A stretch of DNA of 64,000 nucleotides from Isoalcanivorax indicus (GCF_003259185.1 NZ_QGMP01000001.1:1178001-1242000), one strand, 5' to 3'. Positions 1 to 9,526 are shown, counted from the stretch's first letter. Translations and numbers: made by a program. The notes: generated by a model from the letters alone, not told the origin.

Positions 1-480
1 CTCGCCGGATCGCCCTATTACCGTGGCCTGTCGCTGTCGGATTTCTTTCTGGCCTGGCGCGGCCAACGCCTGGTCGGCGTGGCAGGCCTGTGGAACCAGA
101 AGGGCTTCAAGCAGACCCGGGTGCTGTCCTATCCCGCCGGGCTGGGCTGGCTGCGCCATGCCTGGAACCTGAACAGCCGTTTGCGCGGTGGCCTGCGTCT
201 GCCGCCCGCCGGGGGCACCCTGGATTATCTGATGTTGCACACGCTGCTGGTGGAGGATGACGACCCGGCGATTGTCGACGCCCTGCTGCGACGCATGCTC
301 GAGTGGCGTGAGGTGCCCGCCATCAGCACCGGCTTTTTCGATTGCGACCCGGCGGGGGAGGCGGTGCAGGGATACCGCCGCCAGAGCCTGGGCAGTTGTC
401 ACTATCTGGTCAGCTACGACGAGGACCCCCGCAGCCAGCTGGATGGCCGCCTGCCCTATGTGGAGGTCGCCCGGCTATGA
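1..480 (+). CDS. GNAT-like acetyltransferase, 3' part only
   Basis: The reading frame is open from the first base, so the start lies outside the window; 159 residues are visible. The segment LVGVAGLWNQKGFKQTRV resembles the core strand and loop of a GNAT-like family of uncharacterised proteins (typically GLWDQ..FKQT), followed by a tyrosine-rich stretch and an acidic LLVEDDDPA segment that also recurs in that family. No acyl-CoA-binding loop can be confirmed in the visible part. The stop overlaps the start of the next gene as ATGA, so the two are probably translationally coupled in a transport/acylation operon with the genes at 477-6018. The substrate is unknown. The family assignment is from recall of the motif pattern. 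Confidence 0.6.
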   Translation, partial: LAGSPYYRGLSLSDFFLAWRGQRLVGVAGLWNQKGFKQTRVLSYPAGLGWLRHAWNLNSRLRGGLRLPPAGGTLDYLMLHTLLVEDDDPAIVDALLRRMLEWREVPAISTGFFDCDPAGEAVQGYRRQSLGSCHYLVSYDEDPRSQLDGRLPYVEVARL

Positions 481-1571
481 TCCGCTCCCCTTTGCGCCCT
501 GATAACGCCGCTGCGCCGAAGGCGCTGGCGCCTCTGCGTATGCACCGGGATGGTACGGCCCCCTGGTTCCGGGCTCGCGATCCGCTGGGCATTTCCAGTG
601 AAATCCGCGTCGCCTGGGTGGCCCCAGGTACCGGCAACATCCAGTGGGAACTGCTTTCGCACAAAGAGGTGGATGGTCTTGGGGCCATCGCGCGGCTGGC
701 CCGTTGTCACGGCATCCGCATCCTGGAGCAGCCGCAGGCGGTGGCCCAGCCGATTCCCTCCTTCAGCCGTCTGGCCTGGTCGCGCTGGCGCGGCCAGACC
801 CCGGCCACGCCCGTGCCGTTCAGCCGCTGGGCAACCCCGGCCAACGGCGGCAGCAATGAGGTGTCGGTGGGCTGGTTCAGTGTCGCCGAAACCCTGGCGC
901 TGAAGCAGGCCGCGCGCCAGCGTGGCGTACCGCTGAGTGCCCTGTTGCTGGCGGCCCTGCATGACATGGTCATGACCCGGCTCGCGGCTCCCGGCAGCAC
1001 AGCGGGCGCCTGGCTGTTCCCGGTCAGCCTGCGCGGCAGTGTGGCGCTGACCGACCCGGAGGCCAATCACCTGAGCGGTTTTTACCTGCCGCTGCCTGCC
1101 GCCGCCGATGCGGCCACGGTGCAGCAGGCAGTGCGTGCGCGATTGCGCGCCGGGGATCACTGGTGGCTGTGGCACCAGGGTCGCTGGGCCAGCCTGTTGC
1201 CGCAGGCGTGCATCAATCTCCTGTACCGCGCTCTGCTCGGCCGCAGCAGCTACCTGGGTTCGTTCAGTTATCTGGGTGAATGGTGGCTGGATTACCGCGA
1301 CAGTGACCTGCCGGCGCGGACACTGCTGGCGTTGTGTGGCCCCGGCAGTCCCAACCATCCGGTGGCCAACGGCATTCTGATCTGCAATGGCGCCCTGACA
1401 CTGAGTCTGCGCCTGGACCCGGCGCTGGGCTGCGACGACCGCGCCCGCGAGGCCTGTCTGGGGGCCTGGCAGGACAACCTGCTGGCCCTGTTGCCGGCCT
1501 CTGCCCGGGGGCCGGGAGGTGAGCAGCGTCGCCAGTTGGCCCCGGACACGCTTCTGGAGACCCGTCTGTGA
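477..1571 (+). CDS. HxxxDG-motif acyltransferase-fold protein
   Basis: This 364-residue protein carries HKEVDG at residues 62-67, matching the HxxxDG catalytic signature of the chloramphenicol-acetyltransferase / NRPS-condensation / wax-ester-synthase fold. A later PVSLRG segment is at the place where these enzymes have a structural motif before the second half-domain. The start chosen is the ATG at 477, which overlaps the upstream stop (ATGA); a longer frame upstream would overlap the preceding gene by 139 bp and is not needed. It overlaps the next gene (a membrane-fusion protein) by four bases as GTGA. The likely role is transfer of an acyl group to a small lipid or metabolite later exported by the RND pump encoded downstream. 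The substrate is inference. Confidence 0.6.
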   Translation: MIRSPLRPDNAAAPKALAPLRMHRDGTAPWFRARDPLGISSEIRVAWVAPGTGNIQWELLSHKEVDGLGAIARLARCHGIRILEQPQAVAQPIPSFSRLAWSRWRGQTPATPVPFSRWATPANGGSNEVSVGWFSVAETLALKQAARQRGVPLSALLLAALHDMVMTRLAAPGSTAGAWLFPVSLRGSVALTDPEANHLSGFYLPLPAAADAATVQQAVRARLRAGDHWWLWHQGRWASLLPQACINLLYRALLGRSSYLGSFSYLGEWWLDYRDSDLPARTLLALCGPGSPNHPVANGILICNGALTLSLRLDPALGCDDRAREACLGAWQDNLLALLPASARGPGGEQRRQLAPDTLLETRL

Positions 1572-2773
1572 CAAGACCCCTCATGCGCTGGCAGCTTGTG
1601 GCGGCTCTGACCGTGCTGGCGGCGTTGATCGTGGCGTTGTGGCTGTTGCAGCAACGCCCTGTACCCGAGGCGCGCGAGCCGGCGCGCGAGCGAACGGTTG
1701 CGGTGGATGTGATCACGGTGCAACCGGGTGTGCGGGCTGTGCCCGTGACCAGTCACGGTGTCGTGCAATCGGCCCGGCAGGTGGTGCTGGTGGCGCGCGT
1801 CAGCGGCGCTGTGGTGGAGGCCAACCCGGCCTTCCGCGATGGCGGCATGGTGACCGAAGGTGAGTTGCTGCTGAGCCAGGACCCGGAACCCTACGAACTG
1901 GCGTTGGCGCGACAGCGTCACGAGGCCAGCGCGGCACGCTTGCATCTGGCAGATACCCGGGCCCGCGCCCAGGTGGCCCGCCGGACCAATGGCGAACAGG
2001 CTTCCGAGTATGCGCGGCTGGTGCCGCACATGGATGAGGCGCAAGGCCGCCTGGCCGCCGCCGAGGCCGGAGTGCGCGATGCCCGGCGGAAGTTGGCGGA
2101 AACGCAACTCAAGGCGCCGTTCGCCGGGCGCCTCCGTGATGTCCAGGTGCAGCCCGGCCAGCAGGTGGCCGCAGGGGAGCGGTTGGCCACCCTGTACAGC
2201 ACCCACAGTCTGGAGGTGCGTCTGCCGGTGCGAGACGATTGGCTGGCGCTGCTCGACATGCCGTTGCACGGCAGCCCCGGGGAGCATGGGCCAGAGGTGG
2301 TTCTGGTGGGCCGTTTTGGCGGTCAGACCGGTCGCTGGTCAGGGCGCATTGTGCGCCGGGAGGGCGGCCTCAACGACAATCGCATGATCTATCTGGTGGC
2401 CCAGGTGGAACTGGACGAGAACAGCAGCGTGCCGCTGGAGCCGGGCATGCTGGTCGAGGCCACCCTGCGCGGGCGTCAGGCCCCGGACCTGGTGCGCCTG
2501 CCCCGTTCTGTACTCGCCGGGGCTGGGCATATCTGGCGCGTGGACGACGACGAACGTCTGCGGCGTTTGCCGGTGACGCCGGTATATCAGGATGCCGACG
2601 CCATCTATCTGCGTACCAGCAGCCTGGCCAGCGGCGATCGCATTGCTCTGAGCGGCGGGCTGCGCTGGCCCGAGGGCACCCGGGTGCAGGCGCGGCCGTT
2701 TGGCCGCACGCTCGATATCAGCGCCGGGGACATCCATCCCGGGGACATCCACGCCGGGGAGGCCGCGCAGTGA
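1568..2773 (+). CDS. RND efflux periplasmic adaptor (membrane-fusion protein)
   Basis: The product is 401 residues with one N-terminal membrane anchor (about residues 9-27), a barrel-sandwich/lipoyl half-motif near ARVSGAVVE, a helical hairpin rich in Ala/Arg, and the second half-motif APFAGRL...VQPGQQV. This is the standard layout of HlyD/AcrA-type adaptors linking an inner-membrane RND pump to an outer-membrane channel. The start is GTG, overlapping the previous stop (GTGA). The C-terminus has a short tandem repeat, GDIHPGDIHAGE, encoded by near-identical 15-bp units around 2720-2760. The gene overlaps the RND permease gene by four bases. No outer-membrane factor gene is in view. Confidence 0.92.
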   Translation: MTRPLMRWQLVAALTVLAALIVALWLLQQRPVPEAREPARERTVAVDVITVQPGVRAVPVTSHGVVQSARQVVLVARVSGAVVEANPAFRDGGMVTEGELLLSQDPEPYELALARQRHEASAARLHLADTRARAQVARRTNGEQASEYARLVPHMDEAQGRLAAAEAGVRDARRKLAETQLKAPFAGRLRDVQVQPGQQVAAGERLATLYSTHSLEVRLPVRDDWLALLDMPLHGSPGEHGPEVVLVGRFGGQTGRWSGRIVRREGGLNDNRMIYLVAQVELDENSSVPLEPGMLVEATLRGRQAPDLVRLPRSVLAGAGHIWRVDDDERLRRLPVTPVYQDADAIYLRTSSLASGDRIALSGGLRWPEGTRVQARPFGRTLDISAGDIHPGDIHAGEAAQ

Positions 2774-5700
2774 ACAGTATTCGCTGGTTCACCGCGCGGC
2801 CTGCGGTGGCCAACCTGTTGATGCTGGTGCTGGTGATTGGCGGGGTCCTGGCCATGGGCAAGACGCGCCAGGAAACCCTGCCCAATGTGCCGCTGGACCG
2901 GCTCGGTATTATGGTCCAGTTCCCCCAGGCCGCACCGGATCGTGTCGAGGCACTGGTCTGCATGCCGCTGGAAAACGCCCTCTACGGCATCGAGGGGCTG
3001 GCCGAGATGATCACCGAGGCCCGCGAGGGCCTGTGCAGCATTACGGTGGATATCGAGCAGGGCTACCAGACCCGGGTGGTGCTGGAACAGGTGCGCACCG
3101 CGCTGGACGCGCTGGATACCTTGCCCGCCCGGGCCGGGCGTCCCCGGGTACAGGAACTGGTGGTGCGCAATCGCGTGGCGCGGCTGGTGCTGTCGGGCGA
3201 ACTGGCGCCCTGGGCGCTGTATCAATTGGCCCGTGAGGTCAGAGCCGGTCTGCTGGCCAGTGATGTCATCTCCGTGGTGGATATCGAGAATCTCCCTGCC
3301 CGCGAACTGGCACTGGAAGTGGCGGCCCATGACCTGCGTCGCCACGACCTGTCCCTGGCGGAAATGGCCGCCGGGGTGCGTACCTCCCTGGACAGTATTG
3401 CTGGCGGCATCCTGCACAGCGGCGATGGGCCACTGTTGCTGGAAACCGGGCGCCGTGCCGACAATGCGGGCGCCTACCTGGCGCGCCCGCTGCGCCAGTA
3501 CGGGCACGGCGACGTGTTGCGCCTGGGCGATGTGGCCCGTGCCGGCGACGGTTTCGCCCGCGACACCATGCGAGCGTGGTTGGACGGCGAACCGGCGGTG
3601 GCGCTGGATATCTACCGCATCGGTCGGCAGCAGGTACTGGATGTCGCGGACGCTGTGGATGCCTATCGCACCTCGCTGGTGTTGCCGCCGGGGGTCAACC
3701 TGACGCTGTGGCAGGATGATGCCGAGGCGTTTCGCAGTCGCTCTGGCATGCTCTGGCGCAACGCGCTGGTGGCGTTGTCGATCCTGGCGGTGGTGCTGAC
3801 CCTGGCATTGGGTGTCGGGCTGGCACGCTGGATCGCGCTGGGTATTCCGGTGGCGATGCTCGGCGCTTGCCTGGTGATGCCGATCCTCGGTGAATCGTTC
3901 AATACCATTTCCCTGTTCGCCTTCATTCTGGTGCTCGGCATCGTGGTGGATGACGCCATCATTGTGGGTGAAAGCGTGCACCACCAGCGGCGTCTCGGAT
4001 ATCGAGGCCAGGAGGCCGCCCTGCGCGGTGCGGCAGCCGTGGCCCGGCCGGTGACCTTTGCCGTGCTGACCACCGCGCTGGCGTTTGCCCCACTGCTGTT
4101 TCTGCCGGGCGCGGAAGGCGCGCTGATGCGGGTTGTGCCGGTGGTGGCGATTGCCATCCTGCTCCTGTCGCTGGTGGAGTCGCTGTGGATTCTGCCGGCG
4201 CATCTGGCGAGTGTCAGCGACCGGCCGGGTCGTTTTACCGCGGCGTCCGATCGCCTCAGCGAGCGCGTCAATACCGGGCTGGATACGCTGCTGATGCGCG
4301 TCTACCGGCCGCTGATCGAGCGCCTGCTGCTGTGGCGTTATCCGGTGATCGTGAGTTTCGCCGGGCTGCTGGCCTTGTGTGCGTCGTTGCTGGCCAATGG
4401 CTGGGTGAACACGGTGCTGTTTTCAGATGTGGCCGCCGACCATGTGGTGGCAGAAGTGGTGTTCCCGCAGGGCACCAGCGACACGCGCACCGGCAGCGCC
4501 CTGCAGCAACTGGAGGCGTCGGCCATCGAACTGGCGGCGCAACTGGAGGCGTCGCATGGCCAGGCGGTGATTGCCCACCGGTTTGCCGAGCAGGGCTTCC
4601 ACGAAAAGATTTCCAACGCCGCCGATCCCGACGCCGCCCAGCGCGTGCGCGTGGGCCTGAAGCTGAGCGCCGACAGCCCGCTGTCGCCGAGCGAGGTGGC
4701 CCGTCGCTGGCGTGCATTGCATGGCCCGGTCAGTGAAGCCCTGTCGACCCGCTTTGATGCCAGTCTGATCCAGACGCGCCCGGATGTTCATATCAACCTG
4801 TTCCATGATGACCCGCAGGTGCTGGACCGCCTGGCGGCCGAACTCGAAGGTCTGCTGCGCAGCCTCGCCGGGGTGCATGAAGTCAGCAACAGTCTGCACG
4901 CGCGCCGCAGCCAGGTGGATATCCAGCTCACCGATGCGGCGCGCCATGCGGGCCTGAACGAGGACAGTCTCGGCGGCCAGGTGCGCGATGCGGTGCACGG
5001 TATCGAAATCGACCGCATGCCCGAGCAGGACACCGAAGTGCCGGTGATGTTGCGCCTGCGCGCCGAGGATACGGATTCGCTCTGGGCGCTGGCGCAGATG
5101 CCGGTGCGCCTGCCCGGCGGTGACTGGGCGCCGTTATCGGTGATGGCGACCCTGGCAGAGCGTGATGCGCCAGCCCTGATGAGTCGCTTCGACCGGCGCC
5201 GCAATGCCACCGTGTCCGGGTTCGTGGACAGCCGCATCAGTTCGCCCGGTGTGGTCATGCGTCAGGTGCGTAGCGGCATGCTGGACAGCCTGCACGAGAC
5301 GGCGCCCGAGGCAGACTGGGGTATTGCGGGCAAACCGAAAGCCATCGAGGCGTTTCTGGACCACCTGAGCTATACCTATCTGCTGGCGCTGATCGGCATG
5401 TTTTTTGTGCTGACGGTGCTGTTCGGCACCTGGTCCCAGCCTTTCCTGGTCATGAGCGTGATTCCCTTCGGTCTGGTGGGCGCGGTGCTCGGGCACCTGC
5501 TGCTGGGGCTGGACATGACACTCTGGTCGGTGATTGGTGTGATCGCCGTGAGTGGTGTGGTGGTCAATGACAACCTGGTGCTGATTGATGAAGTGAATCG
5601 GCTGCGGCGGGCTCAGGTGCCGTTGCAGGAGGCGGTGGTGTCGGCGGGCGCGGCGCGTTTCCGGCCTATCATGCTGACCACGATCACCACGTTTCTGGGG

Positions 5701-6018
5701 GTGGGGCCGCTGTTGTTGGAAGGCAGCGCGGAAGCGGCCTTCCTGGTGCCGATGGCGGTGTCGCTGGCATTCGGTGTGCTGTTTGCCACCCTGGTCAGCC
5801 TGGTGCTGGTACCGCTGCTGATGTGTGCGGGGGCGGACCTTCGCCAGTGGTGGCAGCGGCAGCGCGGTGAGCCGCTGGCGGATGTCGACGGGGCCTATCG
5901 GCAGGGCAAGGACGCGGCCGGGTGGGCGCGCAATCCCTATACGGATCCGGTGTTGCAAGCAGCCTGGGAGGCCGGTCGTCATGACCGGCTGACGCCCGAG
6001 GGGGCCGTTGACCCGTAG
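2770..6018 (+). CDS. RND-family efflux permease (AcrB/MdtB-like)
   Basis: The product is 1082 residues, the usual size for a proton-driven hydrophobic/amphiphilic efflux RND transporter. It has a TM1 segment after FTARPAVANLLML, two large periplasmic loops, and the membrane proton-relay Asp pair in GIVVDDAIIVGE (about residues 394-395). The second half contains GVVVNDNLVLIDEVNRLR, the TM10-11 counterpart. The start is GTG at 2770, overlapping the adaptor stop (GTGA); an open frame extends further upstream but lies inside the adaptor gene. It forms an operon with the adaptor and the two acyltransferase-like genes. The C-terminal 60 residues after the last TM are a charged tail, longer than in AcrB. 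The substrate is not predictable from sequence. Confidence 0.93.
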   Translation: MNSIRWFTARPAVANLLMLVLVIGGVLAMGKTRQETLPNVPLDRLGIMVQFPQAAPDRVEALVCMPLENALYGIEGLAEMITEAREGLCSITVDIEQGYQTRVVLEQVRTALDALDTLPARAGRPRVQELVVRNRVARLVLSGELAPWALYQLAREVRAGLLASDVISVVDIENLPARELALEVAAHDLRRHDLSLAEMAAGVRTSLDSIAGGILHSGDGPLLLETGRRADNAGAYLARPLRQYGHGDVLRLGDVARAGDGFARDTMRAWLDGEPAVALDIYRIGRQQVLDVADAVDAYRTSLVLPPGVNLTLWQDDAEAFRSRSGMLWRNALVALSILAVVLTLALGVGLARWIALGIPVAMLGACLVMPILGESFNTISLFAFILVLGIVVDDAIIVGESVHHQRRLGYRGQEAALRGAAAVARPVTFAVLTTALAFAPLLFLPGAEGALMRVVPVVAIAILLLSLVESLWILPAHLASVSDRPGRFTAASDRLSERVNTGLDTLLMRVYRPLIERLLLWRYPVIVSFAGLLALCASLLANGWVNTVLFSDVAADHVVAEVVFPQGTSDTRTGSALQQLEASAIELAAQLEASHGQAVIAHRFAEQGFHEKISNAADPDAAQRVRVGLKLSADSPLSPSEVARRWRALHGPVSEALSTRFDASLIQTRPDVHINLFHDDPQVLDRLAAELEGLLRSLAGVHEVSNSLHARRSQVDIQLTDAARHAGLNEDSLGGQVRDAVHGIEIDRMPEQDTEVPVMLRLRAEDTDSLWALAQMPVRLPGGDWAPLSVMATLAERDAPALMSRFDRRRNATVSGFVDSRISSPGVVMRQVRSGMLDSLHETAPEADWGIAGKPKAIEAFLDHLSYTYLLALIGMFFVLTVLFGTWSQPFLVMSVIPFGLVGAVLGHLLLGLDMTLWSVIGVIAVSGVVVNDNLVLIDEVNRLRRAQVPLQEAVVSAGAARFRPIMLTTITTFLGVGPLLLEGSAEAAFLVPMAVSLAFGVLFATLVSLVLVPLLMCAGADLRQWWQRQRGEPLADVDGAYRQGKDAAGWARNPYTDPVLQAAWEAGRHDRLTPEGAVDP

Positions 6019-6036
6019 GGGCGCGTGCCGGAGGGG

Positions 6037-6081
6037 GGCTGGGCTGGTGCGCCGGTCGGATTCGTTGCGCTCAGCCCAGCC
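6037..6081. terminator. Weak inverted repeat between convergent genes
   Basis: GGCTGGGCT (6037-6045) is repeated inverted as AGCCCAGCC (6073-6081), between the stop of the RND gene and the convergent gpmA. There is no T-run, so a terminator role is only possible. Confidence 0.25.
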
Positions 6082-6096
6082 TGTGACACCGAGATA

Positions 6097-6849
6097 TCAG
6101 TGCTCGCCCTTGCCCTGGTTGGCCACCGCCGCCGCGGCTTTTTCAGCGGCTTCAGCGTCACCCAGATAACCGCTGCGAATCGGCTTCAGGTCATCATCCA
6201 GCTCATACACCAGCGGAATGCCGGTGGGGATATTGAGTTTCAGGATCTCTTCGTCGGACACATTGTCCAGATGCTTCACCAGCGCCCGCAGGCTGTTGCC
6301 GTGGGCCACGATCAGCACCTGCTTGCCCGCGCGGATCTGCGGTGCGATTTCCGCATCGAAGTAGGGCACGAAGCGGTCCACCGTGTCCTTCAGGCTTTCG
6401 CTCAACGGGATCTGCGCTTCGGTCAGGTCCTTGTAGACGCGTTGACGACCAGCGTAACGCTCATCATCGCGCTCCATCTTCGGCGGTGGCGTGTCATAGC
6501 TGCGGCGCCAGATCAGCACCTGTTCGTCGCCATACTTCTGCGCCGTCTCGGCCTTGTTCAGGCCCTGCAGGGCGCCATAGTGGCGCTCGTTGAGGCGCCA
6601 GTTGCGGATCACCGGAATCCACATCTGGTCCATACCGTCGAGGATGGTCCACAGGGTGCGGATGGCACGCTTGAGCACCGACGTGTAGGCGACATCGAAT
6701 TCGAACCCGGCTTCTTTCAGCAACTCGCCAGCGCGAGCCGCCTCGGCGCGACCCTGCTCGGTCAGGTCGACATCTTTCCAGCCGGTAAAGCGGTTTTCCT
6801 GGTTCCAGACGCTCTGGCCATGGCGGACCAGCACGAGTTTCGTCGTCAT
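6097..6849 (-). CDS. gpmA: 2,3-bisphosphoglycerate-dependent phosphoglycerate mutase
   Basis: The enzyme interconverts 3- and 2-phosphoglycerate in glycolysis and gluconeogenesis through a phosphohistidine. The 250-residue product has the family hallmark [10 protein letters not shown], with the phosphorylated His at residue 10, ERHYG with the proton-donor Glu at 88, and the second catalytic His at 183 in [10 protein letters not shown]. Length matches cofactor-dependent GpmA. It is transcribed on the minus strand downstream of the SMP-30-like gene, with about 110 bp and a strong hairpin between them, so it likely has its own promoter. The C-terminus is rich in Ala/Glu. Confidence 0.96.
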   Translation of the reverse strand: MTTKLVLVRHGQSVWNQENRFTGWKDVDLTEQGRAEAARAGELLKEAGFEFDVAYTSVLKRAIRTLWTILDGMDQMWIPVIRNWRLNERHYGALQGLNKAETAQKYGDEQVLIWRRSYDTPPPKMERDDERYAGRQRVYKDLTEAQIPLSESLKDTVDRFVPYFDAEIAPQIRAGKQVLIVAHGNSLRALVKHLDNVSDEEILKLNIPTGIPLVYELDDDLKPIRSGYLGDAEAAEKAAAAVANQGKGEH

Positions 6850-6922
6850 CGGGCAATCCCTGTTGCTACTGATGTATGGGTGAATGTGTGGTGAGGGGGC
6901 GAAGGATAGCAGGGCAATCCGC

Positions 6923-6955
6923 CCGGTGCAGCCCCGTGATGCGGGGCTGCACCGG
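6923..6955 (-). terminator. 14-bp stem hairpin downstream of the SMP-30-like gene
   Basis: CCGGTGCAGCCCCG, loop TGATG, then the exact complement. It begins about 9 bp beyond the minus-strand stop at 6964. There is no clear U-tract on the minus strand, so it may be a terminator or mRNA-end stabiliser. Confidence 0.5.
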
Positions 6956-6963
6956 CAGTGAGG

Positions 6964-8040
6964 TCAATCCACCGGGATGGCCCAGCGGCCGATCCGGTCG
7001 CCGCCCAGGGTGCCCAGATACAGGAAGCCGTCATGTTCGACCGCTGAGGTCAGCTCATAGAGGATTTCCCCGCCGGGGTCGCGCGGCGCCATGCGAATGG
7101 CGCCGTCCTTGTCCAGCAACAGCACCATGCCGTAATGCTCCGGGGCCGGTTGCAGCCAGGCGGGCAGGCGAGCGGTCAGGTTGCGCAGGCGTGGCGAGTG
7201 GCTGATGGCATCCAGTTGCGGGTTGCGGCGGCTGGGCAGGGCCACCCAGTAGCCACTGCCATCCGGGCGGGCAGAAATATTGTCGGGGAAGCCGGGCAGG
7301 TTCTCCGCAAACAGGTCGCGGGTGCCCGCGCGGGGGCCATCCAGCCAGTAGCGGGTGATGCGGTAGCGGCCGGTTTCCGTAATCAGCAGGTACTGGCCGT
7401 CGGCGGACAGGGTCACACCGTTGGCGAAGTAGAGGTCTTCCAGCATCACGCGGGTTTCGCCGCTGTCCGGGTCGAAGGCCAGCAGCCGACCATTCGGGCG
7501 CCCCTCGATCAGATCAAGCTGGTAGTCTTCCAGGCCAAACCGCGTGGAGGCATCGCTGAAGTAGATAGTGCCCTCCTGGCCGATGGCCACGTCGTCGGCA
7601 AACAGGATCGGTTCGCCATTGACGCTGCTGGTCAGCACCTCCACGTCGCCATCGGCGCGCACCCGCAACAGGCCGCGGTGGGCGTCAGCCACCAGCAGGC
7701 TGCCGTCCTCGTCGAATTCCATGCCCAGGGGGCGACCGCCGGTGTTGGCCAGCAGCGTAATCTGCCCGTCATTGCGGTTCACGCGGACAATGCGACCGTC
7801 CACAGTGCCGGTGTAGATGTGGCCGTCGCGGTCGACGGCAATGTCCTCCGGCCCGTCCAGCACGCCCAGCCCCATCAGGCTGGCCTGCCGCAGGTCGGTG
7901 TTTTCGGCCAGCACGCCGTCATCGGGCGGCGGCGCGGGCGCCTCCCAGCCCACCGCATCCACGGCGCCGGGGCGGGTCAGCAAGGCGGTCAGCATCAGAA
8001 CCGCTACAACGAGGACGATCAGTATCTTCAGTGCGCGCAC
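6964..8040 (-). CDS. SMP-30/strictosidine-synthase-like beta-propeller hydrolase, membrane-anchored
   Basis: The 358-residue product starts with a hydrophobic helix (about residues 4-22) that should anchor it in the inner membrane with the body in the periplasm. The body is a six-bladed propeller of the SMP-30/gluconolactonase/strictosidine-synthase type. Recognisable parts are EDIAVDRDGHIYTG, a YFSDAST segment, FANGVTLSADGQYLLI, and NLPGFPDNISARPDGSGYWVA, which is characteristic of the strictosidine-synthase-like/APMAP branch. Members hydrolyse lactones or organophosphates, but many have unknown substrates. It is divergent from rnd across a 107-bp promoter region. Confidence 0.8.
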   Translation of the reverse strand: MRALKILIVLVVAVLMLTALLTRPGAVDAVGWEAPAPPPDDGVLAENTDLRQASLMGLGVLDGPEDIAVDRDGHIYTGTVDGRIVRVNRNDGQITLLANTGGRPLGMEFDEDGSLLVADAHRGLLRVRADGDVEVLTSSVNGEPILFADDVAIGQEGTIYFSDASTRFGLEDYQLDLIEGRPNGRLLAFDPDSGETRVMLEDLYFANGVTLSADGQYLLITETGRYRITRYWLDGPRAGTRDLFAENLPGFPDNISARPDGSGYWVALPSRRNPQLDAISHSPRLRNLTARLPAWLQPAPEHYGMVLLLDKDGAIRMAPRDPGGEILYELTSAVEHDGFLYLGTLGGDRIGRWAIPVD

Positions 8041-8079
8041 ACCATCTCTCCCTGGTCTTCGATAGGGTTATGCATCAGG

Positions 8080-8117
8080 AGTATAGGGTATCAGGGGGCG
8101 CCTGCGGCCCCTATAAT
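8080..8117. promoter_or_regulatory. Divergent promoter region, SMP-30-like gene / rnd
   Basis: A consensus -10 TATAAT lies on the plus strand at 8112-8117, 30 bp before the rnd start; no convincing -35 is seen. On the minus strand TATACT (8080-8085) could serve the SMP-30-like gene. Confidence 0.4.
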
Positions 8118-8147
8118 GTGCCGCCAGACCCGTACTCAAGGCGCCCC

Positions 8148-9233
8148 ATGACCTACCACTGGATAGACCAGCCCGCCCGGCTGGCCGAGATGGCCAGCAC
8201 ATTGCCCGCCGACAGGCCGCTGTTCCTGGATACCGAATTCATGCGCGAGCGCACCTTCTGGCCGAAGCTGGCGCTGGTGCAGGTCAACGCGGGCGAGCAG
8301 GGCGTCTGGCTGATTGATCCGACCACCATGGTGGACGATCCGGGGCCGCTGACCCGGCTGTTGTCCGGCCGCACCCTGGTGATGCATGCCTGCTCCGAGG
8401 ATATCGAAGCGCTGCGCATGCATACCGGTGAAGCCCCGGCGGCGATCCGCGATACCCAGATTGCGGCGGCGCTGTGCGGGCATGATCTGCAATGCAGCTA
8501 CCAGCGCCTGGTGCGCGAGCTGACCGGCACTGAACTGCCCAAGGACGCCACCCGCACCGACTGGTTGCGCCGCCCGCTGAGCGCGCAGCAATTGGCCTAT
8601 GCCCGCGATGATGTGGTCTGGCTGCCGGAACTGCTGGCGTTGCTGGAAGCCCGGCTCACTGAACTGGGTCGCCTGGCCTGGTGGCATGAGGAGTGCGACC
8701 GGCAACTGGCCCAGGCCACGGTGGTGGGCGACCCCGAGGACGCCTGGCGTCAGGTCAAGGGGGCGGGCAACCTCAGCGGTGTGGCCCTGGCGCGACTGGT
8801 GGCGCTGGCCCGCTGGCGCGATATCCAGGCCCGGGAGCGCGATATGCCGCGCGGGTTTCTGGTGCGTGATCCGGCCATGCTGGCGTTGGCTCTGGAAGGC
8901 CCCCAACGGCGCGAGCAACTGGCGGCGCTGGACCTGCATCCCTCTACCATTCGCCGTGATGGCGATACCCTGCTGGCGCTGCTGCGCGAGGGCGAGACGC
9001 AGACCCCGCCCGACGCGTTGCCGGGCCCGCCCACCCCGGAAGAACGTCAACTGATCAAGGCGCTGCGCAGCCGCGTGGCCGAGATTGCCGAGAGCATGCA
9101 ACTGGGCACCGAGGTGCTGATGCGACGGCGCTGGCTGGAAGCCCTGGCCCGAGCCCCCGAGCAGTTGCCCGAACCCTTGCTGGGCTGGCGCCATGACGTG
9201 GTGACTCGCCCGTTGCTGGAGATGCTGCCGTGA
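8148..9233 (+). CDS. rnd: Ribonuclease D
   Basis: This is a 3'-5' exoribonuclease that trims stable RNA and tRNA 3' ends. The 361-residue product has the DEDDy nuclease signature: FLDTEFMRE near residue 25 (Exo I), the DTQIAAAL segment (Exo II), and YARDDVVWLPEL (Exo III with Tyr and Asp). An HRDC domain follows, around GAGNLSGVALARLVALARWRD. The start at 8148 gives the usual N-terminus (MTYHWIDQP); a longer frame beginning at 8031 would run through the promoter. It is followed by ycgL with a four-base overlap, an arrangement common in gammaproteobacteria. Confidence 0.96.
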   Translation: MTYHWIDQPARLAEMASTLPADRPLFLDTEFMRERTFWPKLALVQVNAGEQGVWLIDPTTMVDDPGPLTRLLSGRTLVMHACSEDIEALRMHTGEAPAAIRDTQIAAALCGHDLQCSYQRLVRELTGTELPKDATRTDWLRRPLSAQQLAYARDDVVWLPELLALLEARLTELGRLAWWHEECDRQLAQATVVGDPEDAWRQVKGAGNLSGVALARLVALARWRDIQARERDMPRGFLVRDPAMLALALEGPQRREQLAALDLHPSTIRRDGDTLLALLREGETQTPPDALPGPPTPEERQLIKALRSRVAEIAESMQLGTEVLMRRRWLEALARAPEQLPEPLLGWRHDVVTRPLLEMLP

Positions 9234-9526
9234 CCGGCCAACACCTGTTCTGTTCGATTTACCATAGCAGTCGCCAGGAAGGCATGTACCTGTACGTGAA
9301 CAAGGCGCGCGGCCTGGATGCCGTGCCGGAAGCGCTGCGTGAGCGCTTCGGCACGCCGCGTCACGTGGTCGACATGCTGATGAAACCTGGCCGCCCGCTG
9401 GCCCGTGTGGATGCGGAAAAAGTCCGCGAGGCGCTGTTGTCCCAGGGCTGGTTCCTGCAGATGCCGCCGCCGCCCGATGAGGACCTGTATCTGGCACCCG
9501 GGCGCCGCCCGTCCCGGGATGCGTGA
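9230..9526 (+). CDS. ycgL: YcgL-domain protein
   Basis: The product is a 98-residue single-domain protein starting with GTG and overlapping the rnd stop (GTGA). The family core is evident: CSIYHSSRQEGMYLYV near the N-terminus, and PDEDLYL near the C-terminus. The function of YcgL is unknown; its constant location between rnd and ycgN suggests linkage to RNA metabolism but that is inference. It overlaps ycgN by eight bases. Confidence 0.92.
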   Translation: MTGQHLFCSIYHSSRQEGMYLYVNKARGLDAVPEALRERFGTPRHVVDMLMKPGRPLARVDAEKVREALLSQGWFLQMPPPPDEDLYLAPGRRPSRDA

